DNA of 64,000 nt from Acidobacteriota bacterium (GCA_021325515.1 JAJPHC010000028.1:62001-126000); one strand, 5' to 3'. Shown: positions 42,268 to 51,755, counted from the stretch's first letter. The notes: generated by a model from the sequence alone, not told the origin. Translations and numbers: made by a program.

Positions 42268-43136
42268 CGCGCGAGCAGCACCTTCCTGCGGCTGCGCAAC
42301 CTCTCGGCAAGCGAGTCCCAGTTCACGAAGAGCAGCAGCAGCGGCGCACTCGCAAAGTGGATGTTCATCGTCAGAAGAATGCCGATGTGGAACCCGATCG
42401 CGGCAAGAACGAACGACAGACGAAGGCGGGGCATGAACACGCAGAGCCAGAAGAGCGACTCGAACAGCAACGTCGCGATGACGATGGCCCAGCACAGCAG
42501 CGGCCGCGTGGCGACCTGCATCCCGAATGCGTTCGGATGAACGCCCCAATTGCCGGCGATCTGCGCGCGGATCGTCGTCCAGGTGAACCAGCGAATGCCG
42601 TTGAATCGGATCTTCGAAAGGAATGCGAACAGATAGATGAACGAATAGATCAACTGGATGAGGGTGACCGGCCAGCGATACTCCGGCGACATCGCGTCAC
42701 CGTTCGCCGGCGGCACCTCGGCGAAGGCGAGGATGAACAGCCCGATCGTGGCAACCGTCAGGCCGGCGAAGTGCGTGTGCGGCATTCCGATGATCACTTC
42801 TTCGAACGGCGCGAAGTGGTAGAGCAGCAACGCCGAGATCGCACACATGATGCGCGGAAGAGCTCCTGCGATCACCGCCGCGAGCGTCACGTGAAGAATC
42901 GCGTAGAGCATCCATTCGACGGGTTCCCCTCCACGTACGATTCCGAAACGGAGATAGCCGGCCCGCTGCGCCGGATCGAAGAACACGGCCGGCCACGACA
43001 CGAGGTGCGGAATGTCGGGCTTCGAGAGAACCACCCAGAGTGCGTGCGCGGCGAGAATGATCCGCGTCGCACGCAGCGATCGTGCGCTGGCTGGTGTGAA
43101 CCAGCACCGGTTCCAGAGCGCTGCGACGCTGCTCAT
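42264..43136 (-). CDS. HTTM-domain membrane protein (module 2)
   Basis: This 290-residue paralog of the proteins at 31990 and 44642 has SLRATRIILAAHALWVVLSK, ALLLYHFAPFEEVIIGMPHT and FIYLFAFLSKIRFNGIRWFT, the HTTM landmark strings. The start MSSVAALW overlaps the stop of its WPF-motif partner by four bases. Like the other copies it consists of the membrane part only. A gamma-carboxylase activity cannot be claimed from this. Confidence 0.8.
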   Translation of the reverse strand: MSSVAALWNRCWFTPASARSLRATRIILAAHALWVVLSKPDIPHLVSWPAVFFDPAQRAGYLRFGIVRGGEPVEWMLYAILHVTLAAVIAGALPRIMCAISALLLYHFAPFEEVIIGMPHTHFAGLTVATIGLFILAFAEVPPANGDAMSPEYRWPVTLIQLIYSFIYLFAFLSKIRFNGIRWFTWTTIRAQIAGNWGVHPNAFGMQVATRPLLCWAIVIATLLFESLFWLCVFMPRLRLSFVLAAIGFHIGILLTMNIHFASAPLLLLFVNWDSLAERLRSRRKVLLAR

Positions 43137-43753
43137 TGCCGGCACTCCATGAACAAGGTTCGCGTGACCCGGTGGTCGCCGCGAACCATCGCACCGACCT
43201 GGAAGTCCATTCGATAGACGCGCACCGCACGGTACGGCTCGTGCGGCACGTCCTTCCATCGCTTCAATCGCCACCAGTACGGACAGCCGAGTGCGTCGAG
43301 ATACTTCTCGTAACCGATGCGATGTCCGGCAGCCAGCGCCTCGCGCGTTTCGTTTGCGCGAGTCAGCAGGAAGTGCTGCACCTCTTCCTGCTGCGCCCGT
43401 GACAGCTCGTCATAGCGCATGCTGATCCAGGTCTGCATAACGCTGTCGAATACCGGCGACCAGGTGTACGGATCGAGTCTCCACTCACGGCCGGAGCTGT
43501 CGACTCCATAAAAAGCGAGCCACCGTTCGTGCGACTCGTCCGTCCCGCGGCCCGTTGCCAGCATGTTGTTCGTGAACGGCCAGACATCCCACTGTGTGAC
43601 GCCTGCCAGCCCGCTCACGCCCAAAACGAAAAGGATGAAGAGACTGACGGTGCGGCGGCGCTCATCGCCGGCACTCCGCATGACGAGCGCACCCAGCGCG
43701 AAGAAGAAGAGGAATGCGAGAAGCTTCGGGCCTTCGATCAGCCACGCGGTCAC
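43133..43753 (-). CDS. WPF-motif small membrane protein (module 2)
   Basis: This 206-residue protein has two N-terminal helices (PKLLAFLFFFALGALVM, TVSLFILFVLGVSGLAG). A soluble part follows with VTQWDVWPFTNNMLATGRG, FYGVDSSGREWRLDPYTWSP and a terminal RVYRMDFQVGAMVRGDHRVT. This is the same order of elements as in the copies at 31329 and 45474. It overlaps the sterol-desaturase-like gene upstream and the HTTM gene downstream by four bases each. The topology predicts a periplasmic or cytoplasmic C-terminal domain; the side cannot be fixed. Confidence 0.72.
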   Translation of the reverse strand: MTAWLIEGPKLLAFLFFFALGALVMRSAGDERRRTVSLFILFVLGVSGLAGVTQWDVWPFTNNMLATGRGTDESHERWLAFYGVDSSGREWRLDPYTWSPVFDSVMQTWISMRYDELSRAQQEEVQHFLLTRANETREALAAGHRIGYEKYLDALGCPYWWRLKRWKDVPHEPYRAVRVYRMDFQVGAMVRGDHRVTRTLFMECRQ

Positions 43754-44640
43754 TGCGAAACGCTCACCACGCCATCGGCAGGTCCGGCGCCTGCGCCGCG
43801 CTGTCCGTTGATGAGAAACGGATCGACGAGCTGTGCGAAAAACGATTCAGGAACCGTCTCGGAAATGCCATAGGCCTCGGGTGTCTTCCGCGCATCCACC
43901 GCCGTACCGAACATCCGGTCCCAGATGCTGTACGTCAGACCGTAATTGCCGTGATGCAATTCAGGATCGAGCGCATGATGCACGCGATGATATTGCGGAC
44001 TGACGAACGCGTAGCCCAGCGCTCCGAACGTCCACGAACCTCCCGAGTGGGCCGCTGCGTTGAGGACGGTGTCGATGAAGATGGCGATCGTGAATGACGC
44101 GGTCGTCGAGCCCAGCATGATGCCCGGGATCATCGGCGCCAGACCGCGATAGAGCGCTTCGACGACATGAAAGCGGTAGCCGGTCAGCGGCGTCAACTCG
44201 GTTTGCGAATGATGGATCCGGTGAAAGCGCCAGAAGAATGAGCTCTCGTGACCGAGGCGATGCGCCCAGTAGCCGGCGAAATCGATCGTGAACGAAACCA
44301 CGAGAATCTGCACGATCGCCGGAGCACCGTCGAGAAGGTGAAGCCGGAGATAGGGAGCGAAGCGAATGATCGTGCGCTCAGAAACGGCAAAGAGAGGCGC
44401 GGCAAAAAAGAACGAGTAGATACCGCCGAGATAGAAAGCGGTGTAGATCGCATCCGTGGCCGCGTTCCTCGAGACGAGCAGCGGCCAGCGCTTCTGCACA
44501 GCGCGCTTCCACATCAGCCAGAGGATCAACGCGCCTGCAAACGCGGAGAACCGCGCCACGCTCGCGGGCGCGCTCCAGACTCCCCACGCCTTCGCGGCGA
44601 GGTAGCGCACGAGATCTGCGGCTGAGGACATCTCGTTCAT
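43750..44640 (-). CDS. Fatty acid hydroxylase / sterol desaturase superfamily protein
   Basis: This 296-residue membrane diiron enzyme has the full set of histidine clusters: YWAHRLGHESSFFWRFHRIH with H-x-x-x-H and HRIHH, the middle GYRFHVVEA, and SPQYHRVHHALDPELHHGNY. Such enzymes hydroxylate or desaturate lipids. The ATG at 44640 is chosen because GGAG lies six bases upstream. It sits between two WPF/HTTM modules and overlaps module 2, implying a link in function. The substrate is unknown. Confidence 0.85.
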   Translation of the reverse strand: MNEMSSAADLVRYLAAKAWGVWSAPASVARFSAFAGALILWLMWKRAVQKRWPLLVSRNAATDAIYTAFYLGGIYSFFFAAPLFAVSERTIIRFAPYLRLHLLDGAPAIVQILVVSFTIDFAGYWAHRLGHESSFFWRFHRIHHSQTELTPLTGYRFHVVEALYRGLAPMIPGIMLGSTTASFTIAIFIDTVLNAAAHSGGSWTFGALGYAFVSPQYHRVHHALDPELHHGNYGLTYSIWDRMFGTAVDARKTPEAYGISETVPESFFAQLVDPFLINGQRGAGAGPADGVVSVSQ

Positions 44641-44641
44641 T

Positions 44642-45493
44642 TTACGCTCCACCCCAGACCCTTCTCCGGAGCGCCGGCCAATCGACGAACACGAGCACGA
44701 AACCCGCTTCCAGAAAAACGATGTTCATCAGAAGCGCGATCCCGAGATGCATCGCAAGCACCGCCGGAACGAACAACACGCGCGCGCGGCGCGAAACGAG
44801 CACGAGAGGAAACGCCAGTTCGAGGGCAAGTCCGCCGGCGCCGACGAACGAACAAAGCGACGGATGAGCTGCCAGCCGGTATCCGAGAGGCGTGGAGCCT
44901 GTGGCGATGCCGTGGATCTGATCGTAGGAAAGGATCAGGTGCGTGAGACTCGAGGAGCTCAGCCAGTCCAATCCGGCATTGCGCACCTTCGCGATTCCTG
45001 CGAACCAGTACACCTCTGCGACGATCACCTGGAACAGCGGAAGCACCCAGGAACGATCACGGATCCAGCGATCGCGCCAACCAGGCGCCGGCGCGCACGC
45101 GACAATCACCATGCCGAGCGTCGGCAGCGTGAGTCCCCGCAGCATCGGATCAGGAGTCCACATCAACGTCTCGATCGGTGCGAAGTGATAGAGGAGGAGG
45201 CCGCTGAGCAGGCAGGTGACCGGCGCCGCGACTCCAGCCAGCACGAGAAGCAGCAGGACGATGAGAGCGGCATAGAGAGCACGCTCGACGCCGAGGGGAA
45301 ACAGGAGCAGATAGGCGATCTTGTGGGCGTGGGGAACGCTCGCCCACATCACATCAGGGAACGCCAGCAGGGAAGGAAGATCAGGACGGGAAAGAACGAT
45401 CCACAATGCCGACAACGCGCAAATGGTCCGCATCATCACGAGATTCGCGGCGTGCACCGGACGGAAGAAGAAATCAGCGAGCGCGGTATTCAC
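44642..45493 (-). CDS. HTTM-domain membrane protein (module 3)
   Basis: This 283-residue third copy has NLVMMRTICALSALWIVLSR, GLLLYHFAPIETLMWTPDPM and VIVAEVYWFAGIAKVRNAGL. The wording LLLYHFAPIE is shared almost exactly with the other HTTM proteins of the window. Its gene overlaps its WPF-motif partner by 20 bases, and its stop is two bases before the desaturase-like start. It is membrane part only, as in modules 1 and 2. Confidence 0.8.
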   Translation of the reverse strand: MNTALADFFFRPVHAANLVMMRTICALSALWIVLSRPDLPSLLAFPDVMWASVPHAHKIAYLLLFPLGVERALYAALIVLLLLVLAGVAAPVTCLLSGLLLYHFAPIETLMWTPDPMLRGLTLPTLGMVIVACAPAPGWRDRWIRDRSWVLPLFQVIVAEVYWFAGIAKVRNAGLDWLSSSSLTHLILSYDQIHGIATGSTPLGYRLAAHPSLCSFVGAGGLALELAFPLVLVSRRARVLFVPAVLAMHLGIALLMNIVFLEAGFVLVFVDWPALRRRVWGGA

Positions 45494-46094
45494 CGATCAC
45501 CTCCCGCTGGATCGCAGCTTCATTGCGATATCGCGCTTCCACCTGCCATGTTTCTCGAATCAGGCGGACGGCCGTGAATGATGCAGAAGGGACATTTTGA
45601 GGAGATGTCCACAAAGCGCGGCGCTGGAACGCGTAGGGCGCCGCCATCCAGCGCAGCAGCCAGCCGTTCACGCCGGCCTCCTCACCGCGCCTTACGCGCA
45701 GCCGCGCCTTCTCGGCGCGATCGAGCACGAAGCGGAAAAACTCTGCACGCTTCGATGGATCCGATCGCAGGTCGTCGAGGTGCCATGCGAGCCAGCCATC
45801 CAGCACTTCGTTGTCGGATGCCGGCTGCCAGACGCGAGGATCGAGCCGCTGCCACCGGCCGCTGGCGTCCGAGACTTCGAAGTCGTAGTTCACGACGTGC
45901 TCGAGCCCGCGTCCGCTCACGAGCGCCCAGGTCGCAAACGGCCACGATTCGCGCCGCGAGATCCCTGCCGCGAACGACACGAGAAGAACGAACGCGATGA
46001 ACAGCGACGCTGACTTGGTGTCACGGCGAATCTGCGCCACGATCGCCAGGCAGACGAACACCGCGAACACGAACAGCCGCAGCAGATGAATCAT
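45474..46094 (-). CDS. WPF-motif small membrane protein (module 3)
   Basis: This 206-residue protein has two hydrophobic helices (LRLFVFAVFVCLAIVA, SLFIAFVLLVSFAAGI), then RRESWPFATWALVSGRGLEH, SDASGRWQRLDPRVWQPAS and a terminal VRLIRETWQVEARYR. It keeps the element order of the copies at 31329 and 43133. It is the first gene of the six-gene minus-strand operon that ends at 40843. Promoter elements in the 15-base gap to the flavoprotein gene were not seen, so the flavoprotein may be cotranscribed. Confidence 0.72.
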   Translation of the reverse strand: MIHLLRLFVFAVFVCLAIVAQIRRDTKSASLFIAFVLLVSFAAGISRRESWPFATWALVSGRGLEHVVNYDFEVSDASGRWQRLDPRVWQPASDNEVLDGWLAWHLDDLRSDPSKRAEFFRFVLDRAEKARLRVRRGEEAGVNGWLLRWMAAPYAFQRRALWTSPQNVPSASFTAVRLIRETWQVEARYRNEAAIQREVIGEYRAR

Positions 46095-46109
46095 CGGTGA
46101 GAGGCCATG

Positions 46110-47438
46110 CTAGCGCACGGCTGACCGCGAATGCTGCTCCCGCAGCACCTGCGCCAGCCGCAGCGCCTGCTCGCGAATCTCCGGGATCGCCGTCGACTCC
46201 CAGAGCGCGGGGCGCCGCAGCGGACCGATCGTGAAGAGGCCGCTGATTGTCTTCCCGTCGCTTCCGATCACGCCTCCTTCGCAGTCCGTTTCGATTCCGA
46301 GCCGCAGCTCATCGGGGACGAGCCAGCCGGATCTTCGCAGTTGCACGACGAGCGGGAGGTCGATCGCCGAATAGTCGGATGCCGGGCCGGTGCAGTTCAT
46401 CACGCGCGCCGCAGTCAGAACGTGCCGTTCCCCCTTCTTCCTGTCGATCCATTCGACGGCCACACCCTGCTCGTTCCTAACCATCGACTGCACCCGGCCG
46501 GCGTGCAGCCGGAGATGCCCCGCAGCCACGAGCTCTTCGAACTGCAACGCGACTTCCGGTGCAACGCGGTGGCGGTGCACATCCCAGAAGACGCGCAGAT
46601 GGCGCAGAAATCTGCGCCGCTCCGCGAGCGGCCACGACTGCCAGAGCCCCTGCGTGTGCGGCCGGAGAGCATCGACGACCGCACGCCAGTCGCGCGCTGC
46701 AGTCTCGCGCCGGATCCAGCGCAGCATTGCCCGCGGCGATCTCGCGTCCTCCGGCAATTCGATCTCGCACGGCAGATGCGGCGCGTGGGCCCGCGGTGCG
46801 AGTCCGCGACGCGAGATCGCGTGCACAACGCCGCGATGACCTTCCGCGCGCAACGCGAGCACCAGATCGATCATCGTCAGCCCGCTGCCGATGATCACGA
46901 TCGTGGCATCGCGATCGAGTCCCTGCGCCGCACCGGGCGCCCAGGGATCGGCCAGATACGCGTCGCTCGCTTCGGCCCGCAACGGATCGGCGGGCGGCAG
47001 ATTGCCGAGCGCCAGCACCACCGTCCGCGCTTCGATCGAGCGCCCGTCGTGTAGATGCACTTCCCACCCGTCGTGGCGCGTCAGCCCGACGGCAGTCCCC
47101 GAGACGCGCACCAGCGACGATGATGCGTGCGTCAGGACATCGGCCAGATACTCGCCGTAGAGACTGCGCGGAACGAACGACTTGCCGGTGAGGTGAGGCG
47201 CCCGCGACTGCAGCCAGCGCGTGAAGTGTCCGGCGTCGTCGGCGAATGCGCTCATCTTCGCCGCCGGAACGTTCAGCAGATGCGCGCCGTACGGCGTTCC
47301 ATACGCGAGTCCGCGCGCGGCGCGCGCTCCCGCGTCGATCATCGCCACGCGCAGCGTCTGTGCATCGCGCTGCAGATGCGTCGCCACGAGCGCACCGCTC
47401 GCACCCGCTCCGATGATGGCGACATCGAATCGATCCAT
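46110..47438 (-). CDS. FAD/NAD(P)-binding oxidoreductase
   Basis: This 442-residue protein has an N-terminal FAD-binding Rossmann fold (FDVAIIGAGASGALVATHLQ), LNVPAAKMSAFADD, the second nucleotide site DATIVIIGSGLTMIDLVLAL and a late VMNCTGPASDY. This is the architecture of the FAD/NAD(P)-binding protein family related to HI0933 or L-lysine monooxygenase-like enzymes. The substrate is unknown. It lies 15 bases before the module 3 operon on the same strand and may supply redox chemistry there, but this is not shown. Confidence 0.82.
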   Translation of the reverse strand: MDRFDVAIIGAGASGALVATHLQRDAQTLRVAMIDAGARAARGLAYGTPYGAHLLNVPAAKMSAFADDAGHFTRWLQSRAPHLTGKSFVPRSLYGEYLADVLTHASSSLVRVSGTAVGLTRHDGWEVHLHDGRSIEARTVVLALGNLPPADPLRAEASDAYLADPWAPGAAQGLDRDATIVIIGSGLTMIDLVLALRAEGHRGVVHAISRRGLAPRAHAPHLPCEIELPEDARSPRAMLRWIRRETAARDWRAVVDALRPHTQGLWQSWPLAERRRFLRHLRVFWDVHRHRVAPEVALQFEELVAAGHLRLHAGRVQSMVRNEQGVAVEWIDRKKGERHVLTAARVMNCTGPASDYSAIDLPLVVQLRRSGWLVPDELRLGIETDCEGGVIGSDGKTISGLFTIGPLRRPALWESTAIPEIREQALRLAQVLREQHSRSAVR

Positions 47439-47450
47439 CGTCCTGTTGCT

Positions 47451-48086
47451 CTAGGCCTGCCGCGTGTACAACTGGCGCTGGCTCATGCTGTAGGCGTGCG
47501 CGCGGATCTGCTCGCGCATGCCGCGCGGATCCGGAATGTTGTGCAGCACGAACGTCGGCATCGTGCGGTCGGTCGACACCAGCGTGACGTTGCCGATGCC
47601 GAGGATGCGCTGGATGAGGGATTGAGAGAACTGGGTGTCGTCGATCGTTCGCAGATCGATCTCGCGCACGCTCTTCGACAGCAGCCCCTCCTCGATGATG
47701 ATCCGCTGCGTCGTGATCGTGTACATCGTGCCGCGAATGCGCAGCAGCTTGACGACTACGCCGATCGCCTGCACGAGCACCAGCGTCCCCACGATCCACC
47801 AGCCGGCGCGCACGATCTGCCCTTTGGTCTCGAGATCGGCCGTCATCGAAGCGGCGACATACGCGAGCACCATGATCACGATCGGAGTCGACACGATCGC
47901 TGCGGCGCGTCCCATCAGGATCCGCCCTGAAGGCGTGCCATGCCACAGCGTCTCCTCCGGTTTCGCCGGCGGCGCAGGCGGCTGCAGCGCCGCCGCCGCG
48001 TTGCCCATCGGACGCCCGCAATGCGGACAGCTGCTCGCCAGCGTCGAGACATCGCGATTGCAGTCGGGACAGGAGATCACCGGCAT
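47451..48086 (-). CDS. Zinc-ribbon and bacterial PH (bPH2) membrane protein
   Basis: This 211-residue protein starts with a zinc ribbon (CPDCNRDVSTLASSCPHCGR) and a Pro/Ala linker. Two transmembrane helices follow at about residues 60-80 and 95-115 (AAIVSTPIVIMVLAYVAAS), then a bacterial PH domain (MYTITTQRIIIEEGLLSKSV, EIDLRTIDDTQFSQSLIQRI). Proteins of this layout are common and of unknown function. It is divergent from another zinc-ribbon protein gene only 24 bases away. Confidence 0.82.
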   Translation of the reverse strand: MPVISCPDCNRDVSTLASSCPHCGRPMGNAAAALQPPAPPAKPEETLWHGTPSGRILMGRAAAIVSTPIVIMVLAYVAASMTADLETKGQIVRAGWWIVGTLVLVQAIGVVVKLLRIRGTMYTITTQRIIIEEGLLSKSVREIDLRTIDDTQFSQSLIQRILGIGNVTLVSTDRTMPTFVLHNIPDPRGMREQIRAHAYSMSQRQLYTRQA

Positions 48087-48110
48087 TTCGATGCGGATTC
48101 TAGCCTGATA

Positions 48111-48749
48111 ATGTCTTCAGACATGGACTGTCCGAAGTGCGGGTTCAGCCAGCCGGACGGCACGACGGAGTGCCGGAGCTGCGGAATCCTCTTCGCCAGG
48201 CTCCAGCCCCGTGCTCCGCGTCCGGAGCACCAGGCACCGCCGCCGGCTCCCGAGCCCCGCTCCAACGCGCACCTCTTCATCCTCATCATCGGGATGTTCG
48301 TCTTCGGCCTGGTCTGGATGGCGCATCGCCGCAAGACGGCCAACGAACCGGCGGTCGACCTCGATGCGATCAACCATCAGCAGGTGCAGTTGCAGATGGC
48401 CGCGCGCGCAAAGCGGGAGACGGAAGAGCGCAACGCCTTGCGCGCGCAGATCGCCGCCGCGAGCTCTCTCCCGCAAGGTCTAACGAAAGACAGCATCATT
48501 CAGGCAATCGAGAGCTGCCCAGCGTTTCGCAATCCCACTGCTGCCACCCTTCGCCGCGTTTCCACCCTCGGCCGCTTTTCGAAGACGGATACGGCCTTCA
48601 CGATCTCGATCGGATGGGAGCAGTTCGCAACGGACAACGAGAGCCGCGTGCTCGCGTCGAGCAGTGCCGTCGCAGTTTTCGAAGGGAACAATGGCAGTTG
48701 GCGTTTGAAGAACGTGCGCGATGAAGCCGGCGGCACGTTGTGCGAGTAG
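48111..48749 (+). CDS. Zinc-ribbon, single-pass membrane protein of unknown function
   Basis: This 212-residue protein has a zinc ribbon (CPKCGFSQPDGTTECRSCG), a Pro-rich spacer, one helix at about residues 55-71 (LFILIIGMFVFGLVWMA) and a coiled stretch (QMAARAKRETEERNALRAQ). A C-terminal globular part has FAVFEGNNG-like AVFEGNNGSWRLKNVRDE. I do not know the family. The first of two nearby ATGs is used; the second, four codons on, is equally possible. Confidence 0.72.
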   Translation: MSSDMDCPKCGFSQPDGTTECRSCGILFARLQPRAPRPEHQAPPPAPEPRSNAHLFILIIGMFVFGLVWMAHRRKTANEPAVDLDAINHQQVQLQMAARAKRETEERNALRAQIAAASSLPQGLTKDSIIQAIESCPAFRNPTAATLRRVSTLGRFSKTDTAFTISIGWEQFATDNESRVLASSSAVAVFEGNNGSWRLKNVRDEAGGTLCE

Positions 48750-48796
48750 CTGCCACGTGGAGGGCCACATGGCACCGCTGCCTCGACGGCAGCTCC

Positions 48797-49118
48797 ACCT
48801 CGGTTCCTAAGTGGAGTGCGGACGCCTCGTCCGCACTTTGGTCATGCCACAGAGCACCGCCGCCTCGACGGCAGCTCCACCTCGGTTCCTAAGTGGGGTG
48901 CGGACGTCTCGTCCGCACTTTGGTCATGCCACAGAGCACCGCTGCCTCGACGGCAGCGGCTCGCGGACGAGGGCGTCCGCGCTCCACATCGGTTCCTAAG
49001 TGGAGTGCGGACGCCTCGTCCGCACTTTGGTCATGCCACAGGGCACCGCTGCCTCGACGGCAGCGGCTCGCGGACGAGGGCGTCCGCGCCCCACCTCGGT
49101 TCCTACGTGACGGCGGCT
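48797..49118. repeat. Tandem repeats of 81-108 bp with an internal hairpin
   Basis: The 378-base gap 48750-49127 holds no gene. CACCTCGGTTCCTAAGTGG-type segments start near 48797, 48878, 48986 and, partly, 49092. Each full unit has arms AGTGCGGAC and GTCCGCACT around GCCTC or GTCTC, a strong hairpin, then TTTGGTCATGCCACAG. The second and third units carry an extra complementary GGACGAGGGCGTCCGCG segment. A similar hairpin follows the RND permease gene at 62010-62038. Confidence 0.88.
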
Positions 49119-49127
49119 CCAGCTCGG

Positions 49128-51755
49128 TCACTTCCAGTTCGTCACGAGCTTCACGCCGACGCCGAACGACTCCGGAATCCTGTTGATCAGGAACTTCTGG
49201 CCGTCGGCTGTGCCGGTGTAGACGTGGCCGAGGTACGCGCCGCGTAGCGGAAAGAGCCTCGTCGTTTTTCCCACGGCCGGCAGCCGCCCTTTGTGCGTGA
49301 GCGTCACTGCGGTCAGTTGATTGGATCCATCGATGTAGTAGAGCTCCTGGCCGTCGGCACGCCACATCGGATCATCGCCTCCGCGATCGGAAAGCTGCAC
49401 GCGCTGGCTCAAGTCATCGACGGGAGAAACGAGCACGTCGTCGCGCCCATTGGCGGAGGCCACATACGCGATGTACGCGCCGTCGGGCGAGATCCGCGGC
49501 CAGTGCGTGTCGAGCCCCTCCGGCGTCAGACGCTTGCGCTCTCCTCCGGAAATCGGCATCGACCAGAGCGAACCGCCCGATGCATAGATGAGACTCCTGC
49601 CGTCGGGTGTGACCGCCAGGCCGCGCAGCGCCCTGTCGATCGAAGAGGGATTGTCGGGATTCACCGGCACGAGCACCGCAGAACCGTCGACCGGCTTGAT
49701 GATCAGCTTCGCGCCGCTGTTCGTGATCGCACTGCCGATGATGAGTTTCCCATCGGGTGACCACGCCGGGAACCCTGCCCATCGCACGTCGCTGCCGAAA
49801 TCGACGCGCGTCTGCGTGTTGCCATCCAGATCGCCGAGCCACACTTCGCGATTCGGATTTCCCTTGCTCAGCAACAACTTCTTCCCGTCCGGCGAAAGCT
49901 GCACATCCCAATACCGATCGGGACCTCCGATGGTTCCCAGCTCTCTCCCCGTCCGGTCGACCCACAGCAGCGTCGATGACACCGCGGCCTGTCCTTCGCA
50001 GTACACAAGATCGCCGGAATCCGAAACGGAGAATCCGCCGCGCCAGATGCCTGCGTCGTTGAGCACGTTCTCGGCGACGACTGCAGGCTCGCCGGAAACA
50101 ATTCCGTCTTCGCTCATCGTCTGCGCATACAGTCTCGCGTCGCGCACGAAGAGCAACTTCCCCGCCGAGTAGATCGCATTGCCGGTCGTGTTGATCACGA
50201 GCTTCTGCGTCTTGCCGTCGATCGAGCCGAGATAGACGGCGTTCGAGCCGCCGGTGTCGTCCTGATGATTGGCCGCGAGATAGATGAAGTGTTTGCCGTC
50301 CGGCAGGAACGACGGCCAGCGATGTGTCGTCTCGCGAGGGAGCTGCAGCTTCGTCACCGCCTCGGCCTTGCCCCCGCGATCGGAGACGCGGTAGATCGGC
50401 GAGAGCACCGAGGGAGTGAACACGATGACGCCTTCGCGCGACCAGGAGCCGCCGCGTGCCGCGACACAACTCGTGAGCGCGATCGGTGCGCCTCCCGCGA
50501 TATCGAGCCGCATCAGTTGATTGCCGGTGAAGAAGGCGATGTTGCGGCTGTCGGGTGACCAGAAGGGGAACCAGGCGTTCTCCGTTCCTGACAGCGCGCG
50601 CGTCTCGCCCGTCGCGAGGTTCCGAATCCAGAGCTGATTCGTTCCCGAGCCTGCGGAGAAGACGACGTAGCGGCCGTCGGGCGAGATCGCAGGAGGACCG
50701 CTGTTGTCACCAACGTTGTTGAACGATGTCTTCGCGGGGGGCGCGAGATCGACGACGAGATGCCGTGCGGCTGCAGCGCGGGCACGCCACCACATCGTCG
50801 TCGCAGCTGCAGTCGCGACCGCAAGCAGCAACGCGAGCGCCATCCATACCACGGGCTTCCTGCGCCGCGCCGCAGGCAACGCCGAGATCGTCGACGAGCT
50901 GCCGCTGCCGGCGATCCATCGCAGCTCGTCGGCCATGTCGTGCGCGCTCTGCCACCGCTCGCCGGGATCCTTCGCCAGCGCTTTCGTGATGACGCGCTCC
51001 AGCGCCGGCGGCGTCACCGGCTGCAGCTCCGACACCGGCCTCGGCATCGCGCTGACGATCGCGGCGATGACCGACGTCCGCGTCGCGCCGTCGAAGGCGC
51101 GCTTGCCGGTCACCATCTCGTACAACACCGCGCCGAACGCGAAGATATCCGTGCGCGTATCGATGGCCGCGCCGTCGAGCTGCTCCGGCGCCATGTACTG
51201 AAAGGTTCCGACGATCGCCCCTTCCGCGGTGAGCTGCCTCTGCGTCTTGTCGTTCGGCTCGGAATCGCCGAAGAGCTCCGTAGGCTTGGCCAGACCGAAG
51301 TCGAGCAGCTTCGCGCCGGAGCGCGTCAGCATGATGTTGCCCGGCTTGAGATCGCGATGAACGATCCCCGCTGCATGTGCGCGCGCCAGCGCATCGGCGA
51401 TGTTCGCGCTGAAGCGCAGCACTTCGTGAATGGGGAGCGGGCCGCGCTGGAGGCGCTCGGCAAGCGTCTCCCCCTCCAGGAGCTCCATCACGATGTACGA
51501 GAGCGCATCGCCGTCGTGCCCGACGTCGTACAGCGTGCAGATGTTGGGATGGTTCATCTGCGAGATCGTCTTCGCCTCGCGCTCGAATCGAATTCTGAGC
51601 TGCGCGTTGTTGGCGAATTCCGCCGGAAGGATCTTCAATGCGACGCTGCGGTCGAGCCGTGTATCGCGCGCGCGGTAGACCTCGCCCATGCCTCCCGCTC
51701 CGAGGGCATTGACGATTTCGTAGGGACCGAGACGAGTGCCGGATGTCAGGTTCAT
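49128..51755 (-). CDS. Ser/Thr protein kinase with TolB-like propeller (second of pair)
   Basis: This 875-residue protein has a kinase domain at residues 12-275: GAGGMGEVYRARDTRLDRSV with the Gly loop, VALKILP with the ATP lysine, HRDLKPGNIML and DFGLAK. One transmembrane helix lies at about 300-322 (VWMALALLLAVATAAATT). The extracytoplasmic part has TolB/WD40-like blades with repeats such as GPPAISPDGRYVVFSAGSG and WAGFPAWSPDGKLIIGS. The catalytic residues are intact. Its ATG overlaps the stop of the preceding kinase, so both are made together. Confidence 0.93.
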   Translation of the reverse strand: MNLTSGTRLGPYEIVNALGAGGMGEVYRARDTRLDRSVALKILPAEFANNAQLRIRFEREAKTISQMNHPNICTLYDVGHDGDALSYIVMELLEGETLAERLQRGPLPIHEVLRFSANIADALARAHAAGIVHRDLKPGNIMLTRSGAKLLDFGLAKPTELFGDSEPNDKTQRQLTAEGAIVGTFQYMAPEQLDGAAIDTRTDIFAFGAVLYEMVTGKRAFDGATRTSVIAAIVSAMPRPVSELQPVTPPALERVITKALAKDPGERWQSAHDMADELRWIAGSGSSSTISALPAARRRKPVVWMALALLLAVATAAATTMWWRARAAAARHLVVDLAPPAKTSFNNVGDNSGPPAISPDGRYVVFSAGSGTNQLWIRNLATGETRALSGTENAWFPFWSPDSRNIAFFTGNQLMRLDIAGGAPIALTSCVAARGGSWSREGVIVFTPSVLSPIYRVSDRGGKAEAVTKLQLPRETTHRWPSFLPDGKHFIYLAANHQDDTGGSNAVYLGSIDGKTQKLVINTTGNAIYSAGKLLFVRDARLYAQTMSEDGIVSGEPAVVAENVLNDAGIWRGGFSVSDSGDLVYCEGQAAVSSTLLWVDRTGRELGTIGGPDRYWDVQLSPDGKKLLLSKGNPNREVWLGDLDGNTQTRVDFGSDVRWAGFPAWSPDGKLIIGSAITNSGAKLIIKPVDGSAVLVPVNPDNPSSIDRALRGLAVTPDGRSLIYASGGSLWSMPISGGERKRLTPEGLDTHWPRISPDGAYIAYVASANGRDDVLVSPVDDLSQRVQLSDRGGDDPMWRADGQELYYIDGSNQLTAVTLTHKGRLPAVGKTTRLFPLRGAYLGHVYTGTADGQKFLINRIPESFGVGVKLVTNWK

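Noticed and set aside
48797-49118. CRISPR-like array
   Set aside because: Units of 81-108 bp are nearly identical throughout and have no short repeats with unique spacers. No cas gene is in the window.
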